A DNA stretch of 64,000 bases from NCBI RefSeq assembly GCF_900141755.1, contig NZ_LT670844.1, forward strand, positions 7,040,501 to 7,104,500, written 5' to 3'. Both the position numbers and the translations under genes were made by a program. Below, piece by piece: positions 34,985 through 52,104 of this stretch. Source of the DNA: Bradyrhizobium lablabi. Its GTDB lineage: Bacteria; Pseudomonadota; Alphaproteobacteria; Rhizobiales; Xanthobacteraceae. Under the pieces are notes generated by a model, which ran no database searches, had not been told where the DNA came from, and saw nothing but the letters and a program-made list of their open reading frames with translations. Numbering within the stretch: the stretch's first letter is position 1; each line of letters starts with the position of its first letter.

Positions 34985-35132
34985 GGCTGAGCTTCCGGAA
35001 GCGCATGAGCACTTGCCGACACATGATACACGGACCGAGCACATTGAAGTAAAGTCACAAATGCTCGCGTGGCCAATGAGCCGACGCGAAAGTCAGGACG
35101 TCTCGCCAGCACTTCCCCCAGGAATTCACAAA

Positions 35133-36086
35133 ATGCCCCAAAAAGTCCTGATCTTTTCGCGATTCCCCAAGGCACTGATGCTGCGGATCGGCGAACGTTT
35201 TGACCTCCTGGACGCCGCCGGCAAGCCGCCGAACGAGGTTTTCAGCACGGACGAGCTCTCCGGCATCCGCGCGATGATCACGGCCGGCGGCACGCCACTC
35301 GGCGGTGGCATGATGGACATGATGCCGAAGCTCGGTGCGATCGTCTGCTACGGCACAGGTTACGATGGCGTCGATCTCGCGGCAGCCGCCGGGCGTAAGA
35401 TCGTGGTCGGACACAGTCCGGGCGCGAACGCTGCATCGGTCGCCGACATCGCGGTGACGCTGATGCTGGCGGTGACGCGGCGGCTATTGCCGGCGGACAA
35501 TTATGTCCGGAGCGGCAACTGGTCGGATGCAAAACCGTCGCCCTTGATGCGGCCGCAGCCCGGCAATCCCGGCCGCAAGGTCGGCATCTACGGCATGGGC
35601 GAGATCGGCCGCAAGATCGCGGCCCGCGTCGCGGCATTCGAGTGCGAGGTGGCCTATTTCAGCCGCAGCCGGCACGACGTGCCCTACCAATATCTGCCAA
35701 GCCTGGAAGCGCTGGCGGAATGGTGCAGCGTCCTGATGATCGCAGTCCGCGCCGGCGCCGACACCCATCACGCGGTCAATGCAAACATCCTGCAAAAGCT
35801 CGGCAAGGACGGCTATGTCGTCAACATCGCGCGCGGCTCGGCGATCGATCAGCAGGCGTTGGTCGCAGCGCTCGCGGATGAGACCATCGCCGGCGCCGGC
35901 CTCGACGTCTACGAGAAGGAGCCGCATGCGCCGGACGTGCTGACGGCGTTTCCGAACGTGGTGCTGACCCCCCATGTCGGCGGCCACACGCTCGATGCGC
36001 ACACCGCGATGCAGAACTGCGTGATCGCCAATCTCGAGGCATATTTTGCGGGCAGGCCGCTGCCCTATGCGGTTCGGAACCTCTGA
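35133..36086 (+). CDS. D-isomer-type 2-hydroxyacid dehydrogenase
   Basis: A 317-residue NAD(P)-dependent enzyme. ATG 35133 (AGGA nine bases upstream) gives the normal family length; the frame extends upstream over the divergent gene. It has the nucleotide loop GMGEIG (154-159), and the catalytic R234 (NIARGSAID), E263 (YEKEPHAP) and H281 (TPHVGGHT). Enzymes of this branch reduce glyoxylate or hydroxypyruvate or oxidise D-2-hydroxyacids. It is divergent from the dioxygenase gene and upstream of rplJ. The functional link to either is unclear. Confidence 0.88.
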   Translation: MPQKVLIFSRFPKALMLRIGERFDLLDAAGKPPNEVFSTDELSGIRAMITAGGTPLGGGMMDMMPKLGAIVCYGTGYDGVDLAAAAGRKIVVGHSPGANAASVADIAVTLMLAVTRRLLPADNYVRSGNWSDAKPSPLMRPQPGNPGRKVGIYGMGEIGRKIAARVAAFECEVAYFSRSRHDVPYQYLPSLEALAEWCSVLMIAVRAGADTHHAVNANILQKLGKDGYVVNIARGSAIDQQALVAALADETIAGAGLDVYEKEPHAPDVLTAFPNVVLTPHVGGHTLDAHTAMQNCVIANLEAYFAGRPLPYAVRNL

Positions 36087-36559
36087 AACGAGTGACTTCG
36101 GGCCAAGTCTGGTAGGATTACCAGTCGGTTCGATTGCCGCGAATTTCCCCTTGGCAAGCCGGAAAAGACTCGTTAAACAATTCCTACCGGACGTGCTGGC
36201 CGTTGCTGGCACGTCCGTGCTCGCATTCCGAAAGCCCGATACGATAGGAGATCATTCCTTTCAGGACATCCGCAAGGGATTGCTGGAAAGGAAGGAAAAC
36301 CGGTCGTTTTGGTGGAATCGGGCCGGGGTCGTTCGGCTTTGGGCCGGGTGGCCTCGATCCTGTCCAAGACTGCAGGCGCCCGCGGCAAAACCAAACGTTT
36401 CGCCAATGGCTTAATCGCATGGCCTGCATAGACGGGTGAAGACCGGATTTCGCTTTCGTCGCTTCCCGCGACGCCCAAGCGGATTTGGTTCGAACCTCGA
36501 CACCCCGTGTTTCCGTAAAGGGCGCGGGAGGGCAGGCTTTTCAATGTCGTCTTGCCCGG
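36087..36559. other. intergenic region upstream of rplJ
   Basis: No gene is supported. ORFs on both strands lack domains and ribosome sites. A possible rhizobial-type promoter is TTGGCA at 36151-36156 with TTAAAC at 36173-36178 (16-bp spacing), which would give rplJL its own transcription start after the rplA terminator. Confidence 0.35.
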
Positions 36560-36666
36560 CGTGTCCTAAGAGACTGGTGTCTTGAGGTCAGGTTCAGGCG
36601 GGACGATGGGTGCAACCCGGCGGTCCTGCCTTTTGGGCAAAGGCCGCCAACCGGAGAGAGCTTGCT
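36560..36666 (+). promoter_or_regulatory. structured leader of rplJL (L10 leader-like)
   Basis: Two stems can be drawn: AGAC-tggt-GTCT near 36571-36582, and a longer one in which GGCGGGAC (36597-36604) pairs with GTCCTGCC (36623-36630) around an inner GGGT-gca-ACCC hairpin. Position and shape fit the mRNA leader bound by the L10-L12 complex for feedback control. Confidence 0.5.
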
Positions 36667-37185
36667 GTGGAAAGAGCGGCAAAAAAAGACGCGGTCGATG
36701 AGCTGAACGGTCTGTTCAAGACCACCAGCGTCGCGATCGTGGCTCATTATTCCGGCCTCACCGTGGCCCAGATGCAGAAGCTGCGTATGCAGATGAAGCA
36801 GGCGGGCGCCTCGGTGAAGGTCTCGAAGAACCGTCTCGCCAAAATTGCTCTTGAAGGCACGGACGTCGTTGCCATCGGTCCCCTGTTGAAGGGGCCGACC
36901 GTGATCGCGACTTCAAACGATCCGGTAGCGGCGCCGAAGGTTGCCGTCGAATTCGCCAAGACGAACGAGCAGTTCGTCATTCTCGGCGGATCGATGGGCA
37001 AAACCGTCCTGAATGTCGATGGCGTGAAGGCGCTTGCCTCGCTGCCTTCGCTCGATGAGTTGCGTGGCAAGATCGTCGGCCTCCTGGTGGCGCCGGCAAC
37101 CAAGATCGCCCAGCTCACGACCGCGCCCGCAGCCAAGCTCGCGCGCGTTGTTCAGGCCTATGCCTCAAAGAGCGAAGCGGCGTGA
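36667..37185 (+). CDS. rplJ: 50S ribosomal protein L10
   Basis: A 172-residue L10. The start is GTG 36667 ([20 protein letters not shown]), preceded by GGAGAGAG; the upstream in-frame ATG at 36610 would lie in the structured leader. It has [20 protein letters not shown] and [15 protein letters not shown], typical of the RNA-binding domain, and a C-terminal helix that carries L12 dimers. It forms the base of the ribosomal stalk and is the likely repressor of its own operon. Confidence 0.97.
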   Translation: MERAAKKDAVDELNGLFKTTSVAIVAHYSGLTVAQMQKLRMQMKQAGASVKVSKNRLAKIALEGTDVVAIGPLLKGPTVIATSNDPVAAPKVAVEFAKTNEQFVILGGSMGKTVLNVDGVKALASLPSLDELRGKIVGLLVAPATKIAQLTTAPAAKLARVVQAYASKSEAA

Positions 37186-37241
37186 GGCCCTTCGCAACAT
37201 TCAAACCTGGTTCGAACCGATACGCTTAAGGAAACAGATCA

Positions 37242-37619
<378 letters not shown>

Positions 37620-37639
37620 CGCAAGTTGCTTCAGCGAAA

Positions 37640-37764
37640 TCCCGGGCGTGCGAAGCGCGACCCGGGATCCATCGCCCCCGGGGCAAGCAAGGCGTGTGCC
37701 GAGCGCGACCCGGGGATCGCCCCACCAAAGGCGTGGATGGCCGGGTCAAGCCCGGCCATGACGA
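37640..37764. repeat. palindromic intergenic repeat, family B (rplL-rpoB gap)
   Basis: CCCGGG-type arms (37641-37671), a second GACCCGGGGATCG block, and the terminal GGATGGCCGGGTCAAGCCCGG-CCATGACGA unit. Related copies lie at 57349-57454 and 61279-61388. The rest of 37620-38143 shows no gene; it should contain the rpoB leader. Confidence 0.75.
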
Positions 37765-38143
37765 AAATGGAGGGCGCGTACACAGAAATGTGTGGGGATT
37801 CGAAGGCTTTGCCCCTCGAATCTCCACGATTGCCGGCCCATATAGGGTCGGCAGCACGAAAGCACGGTTAGGCGGCGGGAACGGCAGCGTTTCTACGCAA
37901 GCCGTTGGGAGATAAGCAATTTCGGGCTTTTTCAGTCCGTGAAGCAAATGGTTATGACGGGCGGGTGCGGTCATGCGCCCCGCGCGTCGTTTTGCGTTCT
38001 GAAGGTCCGGCGCGCGGATTCGGGATTTAAGTCCTGAGTTTAGGGTTCCAGGTCTAGGAACGAATCGAAATTCAACCCGGGGGCGATGCCAATCGCGCTC
38101 CGGAGGGTTCGCCCAGTGAGGGGCGACGAAATGAGAGGCCACG

Positions 38144-42268
<4,125 letters not shown>

Positions 42269-42280
42269 CGATAAACGTCA

Positions 42281-42304
42281 TGCCCGGCGCTTTCGCGCCG
42301 GGCA
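42281..42304 (+). other. hairpin in the rpoB-rpoC gap
   Basis: TGCCCGGCGC-TTTC-GCGCCGGGCA is a perfect 10-bp stem with a TTTC loop just after rpoB. It has no T-run, so it is more likely a repeat unit or processing site than a terminator. Confidence 0.7.
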
Positions 42305-42396
42305 CGCGCGCCTTGCTCGGACGTTGAGCGGGGTGCGTTGCTGATAGAGAGTTTCGAATTTGCTGCCGGTGACGATCGGCACGCGAGGAGAAGACG

Positions 42397-46596
<4,200 letters not shown>

Positions 46597-46623
46597 TCCG
46601 CACCCGGGCGATTACCAAAACGG

Positions 46624-46652
46624 AAAAGCCGGCGTTAGCCGGCTTTTCTTTT
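46624..46652 (+). terminator. intrinsic terminator after rpoC
   Basis: AAAAGCCGGC-GTTA-GCCGGCTTTT with TTCTTTT following. The symmetric A and T runs mean it could also stop the convergent small gene on the minus strand. Confidence 0.92.
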
Positions 46653-46683
46653 GGCGATCATATTTGTCGAACCCAAGCCGTTT

Positions 46684-46956
46684 CTAGGGATGGGCCAGGG
46701 ACCTGAGCAGAGTGATAACTTTGCGGGCCCGCTCGGTGTCGAACTGTCCAAATCCCATGTGAACGGCTTCTGCCCACTTCAGATATTCCATGAGCTCGCT
46801 GTCGGTCGCACCACCACGAAGCATGGCCGCGACCTTGCCGACATAGGCATCGTATTCATCCGCGGGACAACCCCCTATTGGGTCCCAGTCCTTATTGAGG
46901 ATGTCCCTGATGCGGCCTCTCCATATCCGGAAGGCAAGTTTATCGATGGGTGGCAT
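46684..46956 (-). CDS. small protein of unknown function
   Basis: A 90-residue protein from ATG 46956; the frame extends upstream, but the recognisable part begins here. The pattern WDPIGGCPADEYDAYVGKV, then a helix with GATDSELMEYLKWAE and a final MGFG, is one I associate with a family of small, uncharacterised proteins found beside many kinds of genes. The ribosome site is weak. It is convergent with rpoC. I cannot assign a function. Confidence 0.6.
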   Translation of the reverse strand: MPPIDKLAFRIWRGRIRDILNKDWDPIGGCPADEYDAYVGKVAAMLRGGATDSELMEYLKWAEAVHMGFGQFDTERARKVITLLRSLAHP

Positions 46957-47617
46957 TTTTTGTAGCTTGCGGGTTGGCGATCTTCGTTGGCTTAGCTTCG
47001 AACCGTTGTGCTTTGGTCCGCGCAAGGCGACGGGCGACTACCTACGTAATCCGGTCAAGATGATTTCAAAATATTACATTGCCTTGCTTTTGCGCAGGTC
47101 GATAGCTGGGCGATGATGCTTGTCCGGGGGTCTGCGGATTTGCGGCGTCGCGCCTGAAACATTCTCGTTTTGGCTTCACGCCTTCTCAACAGTTCGTGTT
47201 CCGCATGCGAGCGCATGCGATGATGGGCATAATCCCGCGCAATTCTTCCGTTTGCGCCGCTTCGCGCATTGTGCGTCGCGGAACTTTGTCTTGACCGTAT
47301 ACTGTAAGAATTTGTACTATAATCTTTACAGCGTAAAGATAGTGCGGGCGGGTGAAAGTTTTGAAAGGCAAGTGCGTTCGTGCCGAATATCGCGCCAGTT
47401 GGGAGCAAAGCTTGCGATGTCGCGGTGTCGAACGCGCGCCATGGAATTTAGGGCATCGCGTGGTGTTGAATGGGACTGCGATCGAAGAGCGTCAAGCGGG
47501 ATTTCGCAGGCTTGCGCGCTCATTCGTCCGCCTGGAACGTCGATAAACAGCCATGCGCAAGCCCCACTTCTCGAGCCTGTCCGCTTATCTGATAAAGTTA
47601 GCTGATAGGATAATATT
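46957..47617. other. lower-GC intergenic region with promoter-like and palindromic elements
   Basis: No gene is supported in 661 bp. At 47302-47331 CTGTAA and TTACAG frame a 30-bp inverted repeat. It covers a TATAAT (47318-47323) that lies 21 bp after TTGACC (47291-47296), so the spacing is longer than ideal. The GC drop from 47040 to 47340 hints at acquired or regulatory DNA. Confidence 0.4.
47585..47613. promoter_or_regulatory. probable MarR-type operator at the hydrolase start
   Basis: TTATC-T-GATAA (47585-47595) followed by TTAGCTGATAGGATAA (47598-47613) ends five bases before the TTG start and covers its AGGA ribosome site. A related ATATCTGACTAAATAATC stretch lies upstream of the MarR gene near 49637-49654. 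Confidence 0.4.
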
Positions 47618-48742
47618 TTGAATATCCACTGCATGGGGTTCAAGGTCGAGCTTCAGGAATGGGTCTTTTGGCCCGAGCGGGAAGACCTGTCGATCGAGTT
47701 CATGAGGCTCCTCGCCGCCGCTCAGGAAGGCGGCACGACGCTCGCCGAGTGCTGGGCCACGGCCGGCCGGATCGATTTTGCCGACGACAATTCCTGGTAC
47801 CGGGAATGGCAGAAGATCGCCGATACCAATCGCGAACGCGGCGATGCCGCGCTCGGCAACGGCAATCGGCTGACGGCAACGAGTAACTGGCTGCGCGCGG
47901 TGAACTACTATCAGGCGGCAGCGTTCCCCTACGATCGAACCGACAGGCATCACGAGATCGCAACCGAGCGCATGCGCGAATGCGCCGGCAAGTATCTCAG
48001 GCACCGAAAGCCTGGCGGCGAGGTCGTGCTGATCCCGTGGCCGGGCGGCTATCCGCTGGAGGGCTACTTTCTGCCGGCCTCGGCGGGCGCGGATCCTGCG
48101 CCGGCCGTCATTTGCATCGGCGAGCCCGGGCAACGAAAGGAAGAATACCTCAGCAAGGTCGCGCGTTATGCCGGGGATCGCGGCATGTCGGTGCTTGCGG
48201 TGGACCTTTTGGGGGCAGGGGCGGGCGCCCGGTTCGAGGAGATCGTCGGCCGCTCCGATCTGGAGGCAACCGTTGGACTGATCATGGACTATCTCGTCGA
48301 ACGAGACGATGTCGACACCCATCGGGTAGCCATTGTCGCCGACGGCTGGGGCTCCTCTTTCGTGGCGCGGGGAATAGCGTTTGACGATCGGTTTGCGGCG
48401 GCGGTCTGTGACGGCGGCATCTGGGACCTGCATGAACGGGCCTTCCTTCGGGATCGCCTCGCGCCGGTGGATGCGCAGATCGCCGCAAGGCCGATCGTCA
48501 GCAGGGTGGCGCGAAACATCAAGTGCCCCGTCCTGATTTCGGCAGGCGAGCGCGGCTGGCTCAAGGCGGAGCGCGTCAGGGAATTGTACGACGGGCTGAA
48601 GGCGGACGGCCGGGACGTGACGCTCAAGATCTTCACCAGCGAGGAAACCGCCTCCGCCCAAGGCCATGCCGACAACACGACGCTCGCCAATGAATTCATT
48701 TTTGACTGGATCGCGGAGCGTCTCGGCATCGAGACGGGTTAG
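47618..48742 (+). CDS. alpha/beta-hydrolase of the FrsA/dihydroxypseudooxynicotine-hydrolase type, nucleophile apparently missing
   Basis: A 374-residue protein with TTG start at 47618 (AGGA seven bases before; ATG 47633 is an alternative). It has a helical N-terminal cap (to about 130) and an alpha/beta-hydrolase core (VVLIPWPGGYPLEGYFLP, VICIGEPGQRKEEYL). At the nucleophile elbow, where relatives have GxSxG, it reads VADGWGSS with G243 in the serine place. The C-terminal histidine (H350 in AQGHADN) is kept. Some relatives cleave carbon-carbon bonds in aromatic breakdown. Loss of the serine suggests altered chemistry or a non-catalytic role. A MarR gene lies downstream on the other strand. 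Confidence 0.75.
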   Translation: MNIHCMGFKVELQEWVFWPEREDLSIEFMRLLAAAQEGGTTLAECWATAGRIDFADDNSWYREWQKIADTNRERGDAALGNGNRLTATSNWLRAVNYYQAAAFPYDRTDRHHEIATERMRECAGKYLRHRKPGGEVVLIPWPGGYPLEGYFLPASAGADPAPAVICIGEPGQRKEEYLSKVARYAGDRGMSVLAVDLLGAGAGARFEEIVGRSDLEATVGLIMDYLVERDDVDTHRVAIVADGWGSSFVARGIAFDDRFAAAVCDGGIWDLHERAFLRDRLAPVDAQIAARPIVSRVARNIKCPVLISAGERGWLKAERVRELYDGLKADGRDVTLKIFTSEETASAQGHADNTTLANEFIFDWIAERLGIETG

Positions 48743-48778
48743 CTAGCGCTTTATATGCGGTTCCAACTCGATCCTCAC

Positions 48779-48932
48779 CGTCGTCCCTGCGGAAAGCAGG
48801 GACCCATAACCACAGGTTTTAGTTGCTGTGCGAAAGCCGTCGACCCGTCCGCCGAAGCTTTAGCGAAGGCGGAACAGCGTCGCTCAAAACAAACGCCGCG
48901 GCGTATGGGTCCCTGCGTTCGCAGGGACGACG
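48779..48932. repeat. palindromic intergenic repeat, family D
   Basis: The left end CGTCGTCCCTGCGGAAAGCA and the right end TGCGTTCGCAGGGACGACG are complementary, and each is itself a hairpin (TCCCTGC...GCAGGGA). It lies between convergent genes and may work as a bidirectional stop. Confidence 0.8.
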
Positions 48933-48960
48933 AAGCCGAATCGCGCCGCGCTTGCGAGAA

Positions 48961-49500
48961 CTAGATGTCCAGGACCAGCTTCAGGCAGGCCTTCTCGAGG
49001 CGGGTCTGCAGGACAGCGAGCTTATCCGTGAGTTCGTCGAGTTCGCGGTCGTCGAATGTCTCGAAGATGAATTCGTTCAGGGCCTCCTGCTGCGAGGCCA
49101 GACTTGCCAGCTGCTTGTAGGTCCTGTCGGTCAGGGACATCAGGACGATCCTGGCGTCCTCGGTCGAGGGCTTTCGGCGTATGAAGCCCTTCTTTTCCAG
49201 GAGTTTGGATTGGGTCGTGACGAATGACGAATCAACGTGCAGCTTTTTCGACACCACGTTGACGGGCACACCATCGTCCTGGTCGATTTCCGCCAACGCC
49301 ATCAGGATCATCCATTGCGGCCCGCTGATGCCAAGCGCCTTGCCCCAGAAGTAGCGAAGTTCTTCAAGGTGCACGCTGATAGCGGCGATCACCCAGGATA
49401 ATCGCCGGATCACGTCTTGATTCTTGCTGGCGCTGCCGCCCGAGCTCGCGCGTTTGGCGAGAGCCGGTGGGCCCACGCTCCTCTTGTTGTTCGCTCCCAT
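48961..49500 (-). CDS. MarR-family regulator
   Basis: A 179-residue regulator. ATG 49500 (MGANNKRSV) is chosen; the frame opens 31 residues earlier in AT-rich DNA. The winged-helix domain is clear: LGISGPQWMILMALAEIDQ, VNVVSKKLHVDSSFVTTQSK, LLEKKGFIRRKPSTEDARIV. MarR proteins bind AT-rich palindromes and release them on contact with phenolic or other small ligands. Likely targets are its own promoter, the porin gene divergent from it, and the hydrolase gene upstream. Confidence 0.88.
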   Translation of the reverse strand: MGANNKRSVGPPALAKRASSGGSASKNQDVIRRLSWVIAAISVHLEELRYFWGKALGISGPQWMILMALAEIDQDDGVPVNVVSKKLHVDSSFVTTQSKLLEKKGFIRRKPSTEDARIVLMSLTDRTYKQLASLASQQEALNEFIFETFDDRELDELTDKLAVLQTRLEKACLKLVLDI

Positions 49501-49876
49501 AGCCCATCTTGATCGGATTCTTTTGCGAGACAAGCAAAAAAGATTGCTGATTAACTCAATAATCTGGCCGCGCGGCCGATCCGGGTGACCCATGCCGGGG
49601 CGCCGTTGCCGAAAAGATACATCGGTCCATCAATCGATATCTGACTAAATAATCTATTTTGATTAAAAAACGGATGCATGCATATTCCCGTCCGACGGCT
49701 GGGGGGTCCTGGATCGTCCCGTTAGGTGGTTCGCTCAAGTCCCGCGCGTCATGTGGGTAGTCCGAAGGCGCAGAACGACTGAGCGGTTTGCAACGGAACA
49801 AGGGAGCCAATCCTCAAGGTGTTTAGGCACAGAGCGGATCTGGAACCCTCCTGACAGAGCAACTTGGAGGTTTATT
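49501..49876. promoter_or_regulatory. AT-rich divergent region between marR and porin genes
   Basis: AGATT (49541-49545) and AATCT (49561-49565) frame an imperfect inverted repeat just upstream of marR. TATCTGACTA (49638-49647) and AATC-tatttt-GATT (49651-49664) follow. These resemble the elements at the hydrolase start. No gene is seen in this gap. Confidence 0.4.
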
Positions 49877-51454
49877 ATGAACACGATTAAGAGCCTTATC
49901 CTCGGCTCAGCGGCGGGTCTTCTCGCCATGAGCGGGGCTCAGGCGGCCGATCTTCCCGTCAAGGCCAAAGCGGTCGAATACGTGAGAATCTGCTCCCTGT
50001 ATGGTGCCGGTTTCTTCTACATTCCGGGCACCGACACCTGCATCAAGCTCGGTGGTTATCTGCGCGTCGACACCACGTTCAACGGCAACGGCACCCAGGA
50101 TGCGCCGGCCTGGACCGGCGATCCGGGTCAGGTCAATCGCTACCGCGATTATTTCACCACCCGTTCGCGTCTCGCCTTCACCGTGGATACGCGCACCGCG
50201 ACCGAATACGGCGTCGTCCGTACCTTCGGTCAGGCCGATTTTCAGTTCGATACTTTGGGCAGCGCGACGTTCAACCCGAACTCGCTCGCCACCAACCTCG
50301 GCAACAACGGCAACCTCTTGAACTCCGCCGGCGGCGGCTACACCGCGGTCGAGTTGGTGTTCCTGCAGTTCGCCGGTTTCACCTTCGGTAAGTCGGCGTC
50401 CGCCTATGCCACGCCCTGGCATGGCTATCCGGGCAACAACTCGTCCTCGCTGATCGGCGGCCACGACACCGTCACCGGCGTCAACAACATCCAGTACACC
50501 GCGCAGTTCGGCAACGGCGTGTCGGGCACCATCGGCCTCGACGATCCGACCGTGTTCAACCGCACCGCAGTCTTCGACCTCTCGACCGGCCTCAACGCCA
50601 CGGGAACCACCGGAAACGCCTATGACGGCGTGCATGCGCCCGACATCGTCGGCAACATCCGCATCGACCAGGCCTGGGGTCTGTTCCAGATTTCGGCCGC
50701 AGCCCATGAAGTCGGCGCGTCCTACAATATCCTGACCGCGGCGACCGCGGCTCCGACCAATTTGTCGGAAATCTCCGGTCACCCCGACACCAAATGGGGC
50801 GGTTCGGTGATGGCTGCCTTGAACATCAAGAACATCCCGACCGGTGCCGGCGACGACCTCAAGATCGATGCGACCTACGCCAAGGGCGACACCAAGAACG
50901 TGATCTCCACGAGCGGTGCCTCGCCGAGCTTTGCGATGTTCAGCGGCAGCGGCCGCGCCTTCCAGAGCGTCGGCTTCGGCGCCACCACGGACGCGATCTA
51001 CCAACCGACCGCCTTCGGCGGCACCGGCGATTTGAAGCTGACGGAAGCTTACGGTTTCCGCGGTGCGTTCAACCACAACTGGGATCCGTTCTGGTCGTCC
51101 AGCCTGTTCGGCAGCGGATCCTGGGTGCACTACAGCGGTTCGTCCGCCGACCTCTCCACGGCGAAGGGCCAATTCTGCGCCCAATACGTCGCCAGCAACA
51201 AGCTGACGGCCGCCACTACCTCGGCGGACTTCAGCTGCAACCCGGACTACGCCGTCTTCCAGGTGGGTGCGATCACCCGCTGGACGCCGGTCAAGAACCT
51301 GACGTTCTCGGGTGAAGTCATGTACACGCGCCTCGATCAGAAGTTCACGGGTGCCGCTGTACTGACGCCCTCGGCCCCCAAGCCGACAGCGCTCTATGAG
51401 TTCAAGAACCAGGACACGGTCTCGTTCAACGTTCGGGCCCAGCGCAACTTCTGA
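49877..51454 (+). CDS. outer-membrane porin, Porin_2 family
   Basis: A 525-residue porin. ATG 49877 has a strong GGAGG six bases upstream. The signal peptide is MNTIKSLILGSAAGLLAMSG with cleavage after AQA; the upstream in-frame extension is discarded. The mature start has the Hyphomicrobiales hallmark VRICSLYGAGFFYIPGTDTC (two cysteines) followed by IKLGGYLRVD. The body is a run of amphipathic beta strands, and the chain ends in phenylalanine (VRAQRNF), as needed for outer-membrane insertion. It should form a trimeric general diffusion pore. A strong terminator follows. Confidence 0.95.
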   Translation: MNTIKSLILGSAAGLLAMSGAQAADLPVKAKAVEYVRICSLYGAGFFYIPGTDTCIKLGGYLRVDTTFNGNGTQDAPAWTGDPGQVNRYRDYFTTRSRLAFTVDTRTATEYGVVRTFGQADFQFDTLGSATFNPNSLATNLGNNGNLLNSAGGGYTAVELVFLQFAGFTFGKSASAYATPWHGYPGNNSSSLIGGHDTVTGVNNIQYTAQFGNGVSGTIGLDDPTVFNRTAVFDLSTGLNATGTTGNAYDGVHAPDIVGNIRIDQAWGLFQISAAAHEVGASYNILTAATAAPTNLSEISGHPDTKWGGSVMAALNIKNIPTGAGDDLKIDATYAKGDTKNVISTSGASPSFAMFSGSGRAFQSVGFGATTDAIYQPTAFGGTGDLKLTEAYGFRGAFNHNWDPFWSSSLFGSGSWVHYSGSSADLSTAKGQFCAQYVASNKLTAATTSADFSCNPDYAVFQVGAITRWTPVKNLTFSGEVMYTRLDQKFTGAAVLTPSAPKPTALYEFKNQDTVSFNVRAQRNF

Positions 51455-51483
51455 TCCCGATCCTCTGACAAGATTAAGACAGG

Positions 51484-51521
51484 AAAACTCCGGACCCGGA
51501 ACGGTCCGGAGTTTTTCTTTT
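51484..51521 (+). terminator. intrinsic terminator after the porin gene
   Basis: AAAACTCCGGACC (51484-51496) pairs with GGTCCGGAGTTTT (51503-51515), followed by TCTTTT. Strong and symmetric. Confidence 0.93.
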
Positions 51522-51582
51522 GCGCGCCGGTCGACCGCGACGAAGGGCGAAAATCAACATGAGAATTAGTAAAAAACATTAT

Positions 51583-51723
51583 TTACTTAAGTAATTTTTT
51601 GGAGTAATTTGCAGATGTAGCCGGCGAGATCGTTTGTCGGCCTTGTCTCGGGGAGACGACACCTACTTTATGATAGACCTCCAAAACCACCGGCAATGCC
51701 CTGCCGGTGGTTTTTATCTTTTT
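51583..51723 (+). ncRNA. candidate small RNA between two terminators
   Basis: Between the porin terminator and a second strong terminator (51683-51723) no ORF is present, so the second terminator has no obvious gene to end. An AT-rich start with the palindrome TTACTTAAGTAA (51583-51594) could hold the promoter. A transcript of about 100-130 nt ending in the terminator hairpin would be a typical small RNA. Ends are guesses and the strand is inferred from the T-run. Confidence 0.35.
51683..51723 (+). terminator. orphan intrinsic terminator
   Basis: AAAACCACCGGCA (51683-51695) pairs with TGCCGGTGGTTTT (51702-51714), followed by TATCTTTTT. No coding gene precedes it on the plus strand after the porin terminator. 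The stretch 51724-52104 shows no gene. Confidence 0.88.
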
Positions 51724-52104
51724 GGGAGGTCGCAAGCCGGGCTTCGATGGCCCGCCGGTAAAGGGGGTTCCGACGCAATCGCCGACCGGTTTCCGGGCAA
51801 CAGCGGCATGCCGGTCCGGATTTGGACTTGGGGTCAAGTCCGACCGACTGATTCCCGACGGTACCCCGTGAGGCCCGCAGCCCCGAGCGGAACCTCCGGC
51901 GTCACCGCGGGCGAAATGAAGCGGGCGAATCCGTCATTATTGGGCAAAAGGCCCGCGAAAATCGGTCTTTCGTTATTTTTTGGCTATTTTGCTCCGCTTT
52001 GGGTATTCGTTCATCTTCCCTTCAGGGACAAAAGCGCCTCTCCTAACAGGACTTAGACCGACGTCCCGCCGGGGGGCTGGCGGCGGGGGCATCACGGAAA
52101 ACAC

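Noticed and set aside
36173..36544. 123-residue minus-strand frame upstream of rplJ
   Set aside because: No ribosome site or recognisable domain, and it overlaps the region expected to hold the rplJ promoter.
46651..46965. 104-residue plus-strand frame after rpoC
   Set aside because: It starts inside the terminator and overlaps the better-supported minus-strand gene at 46684-46956.
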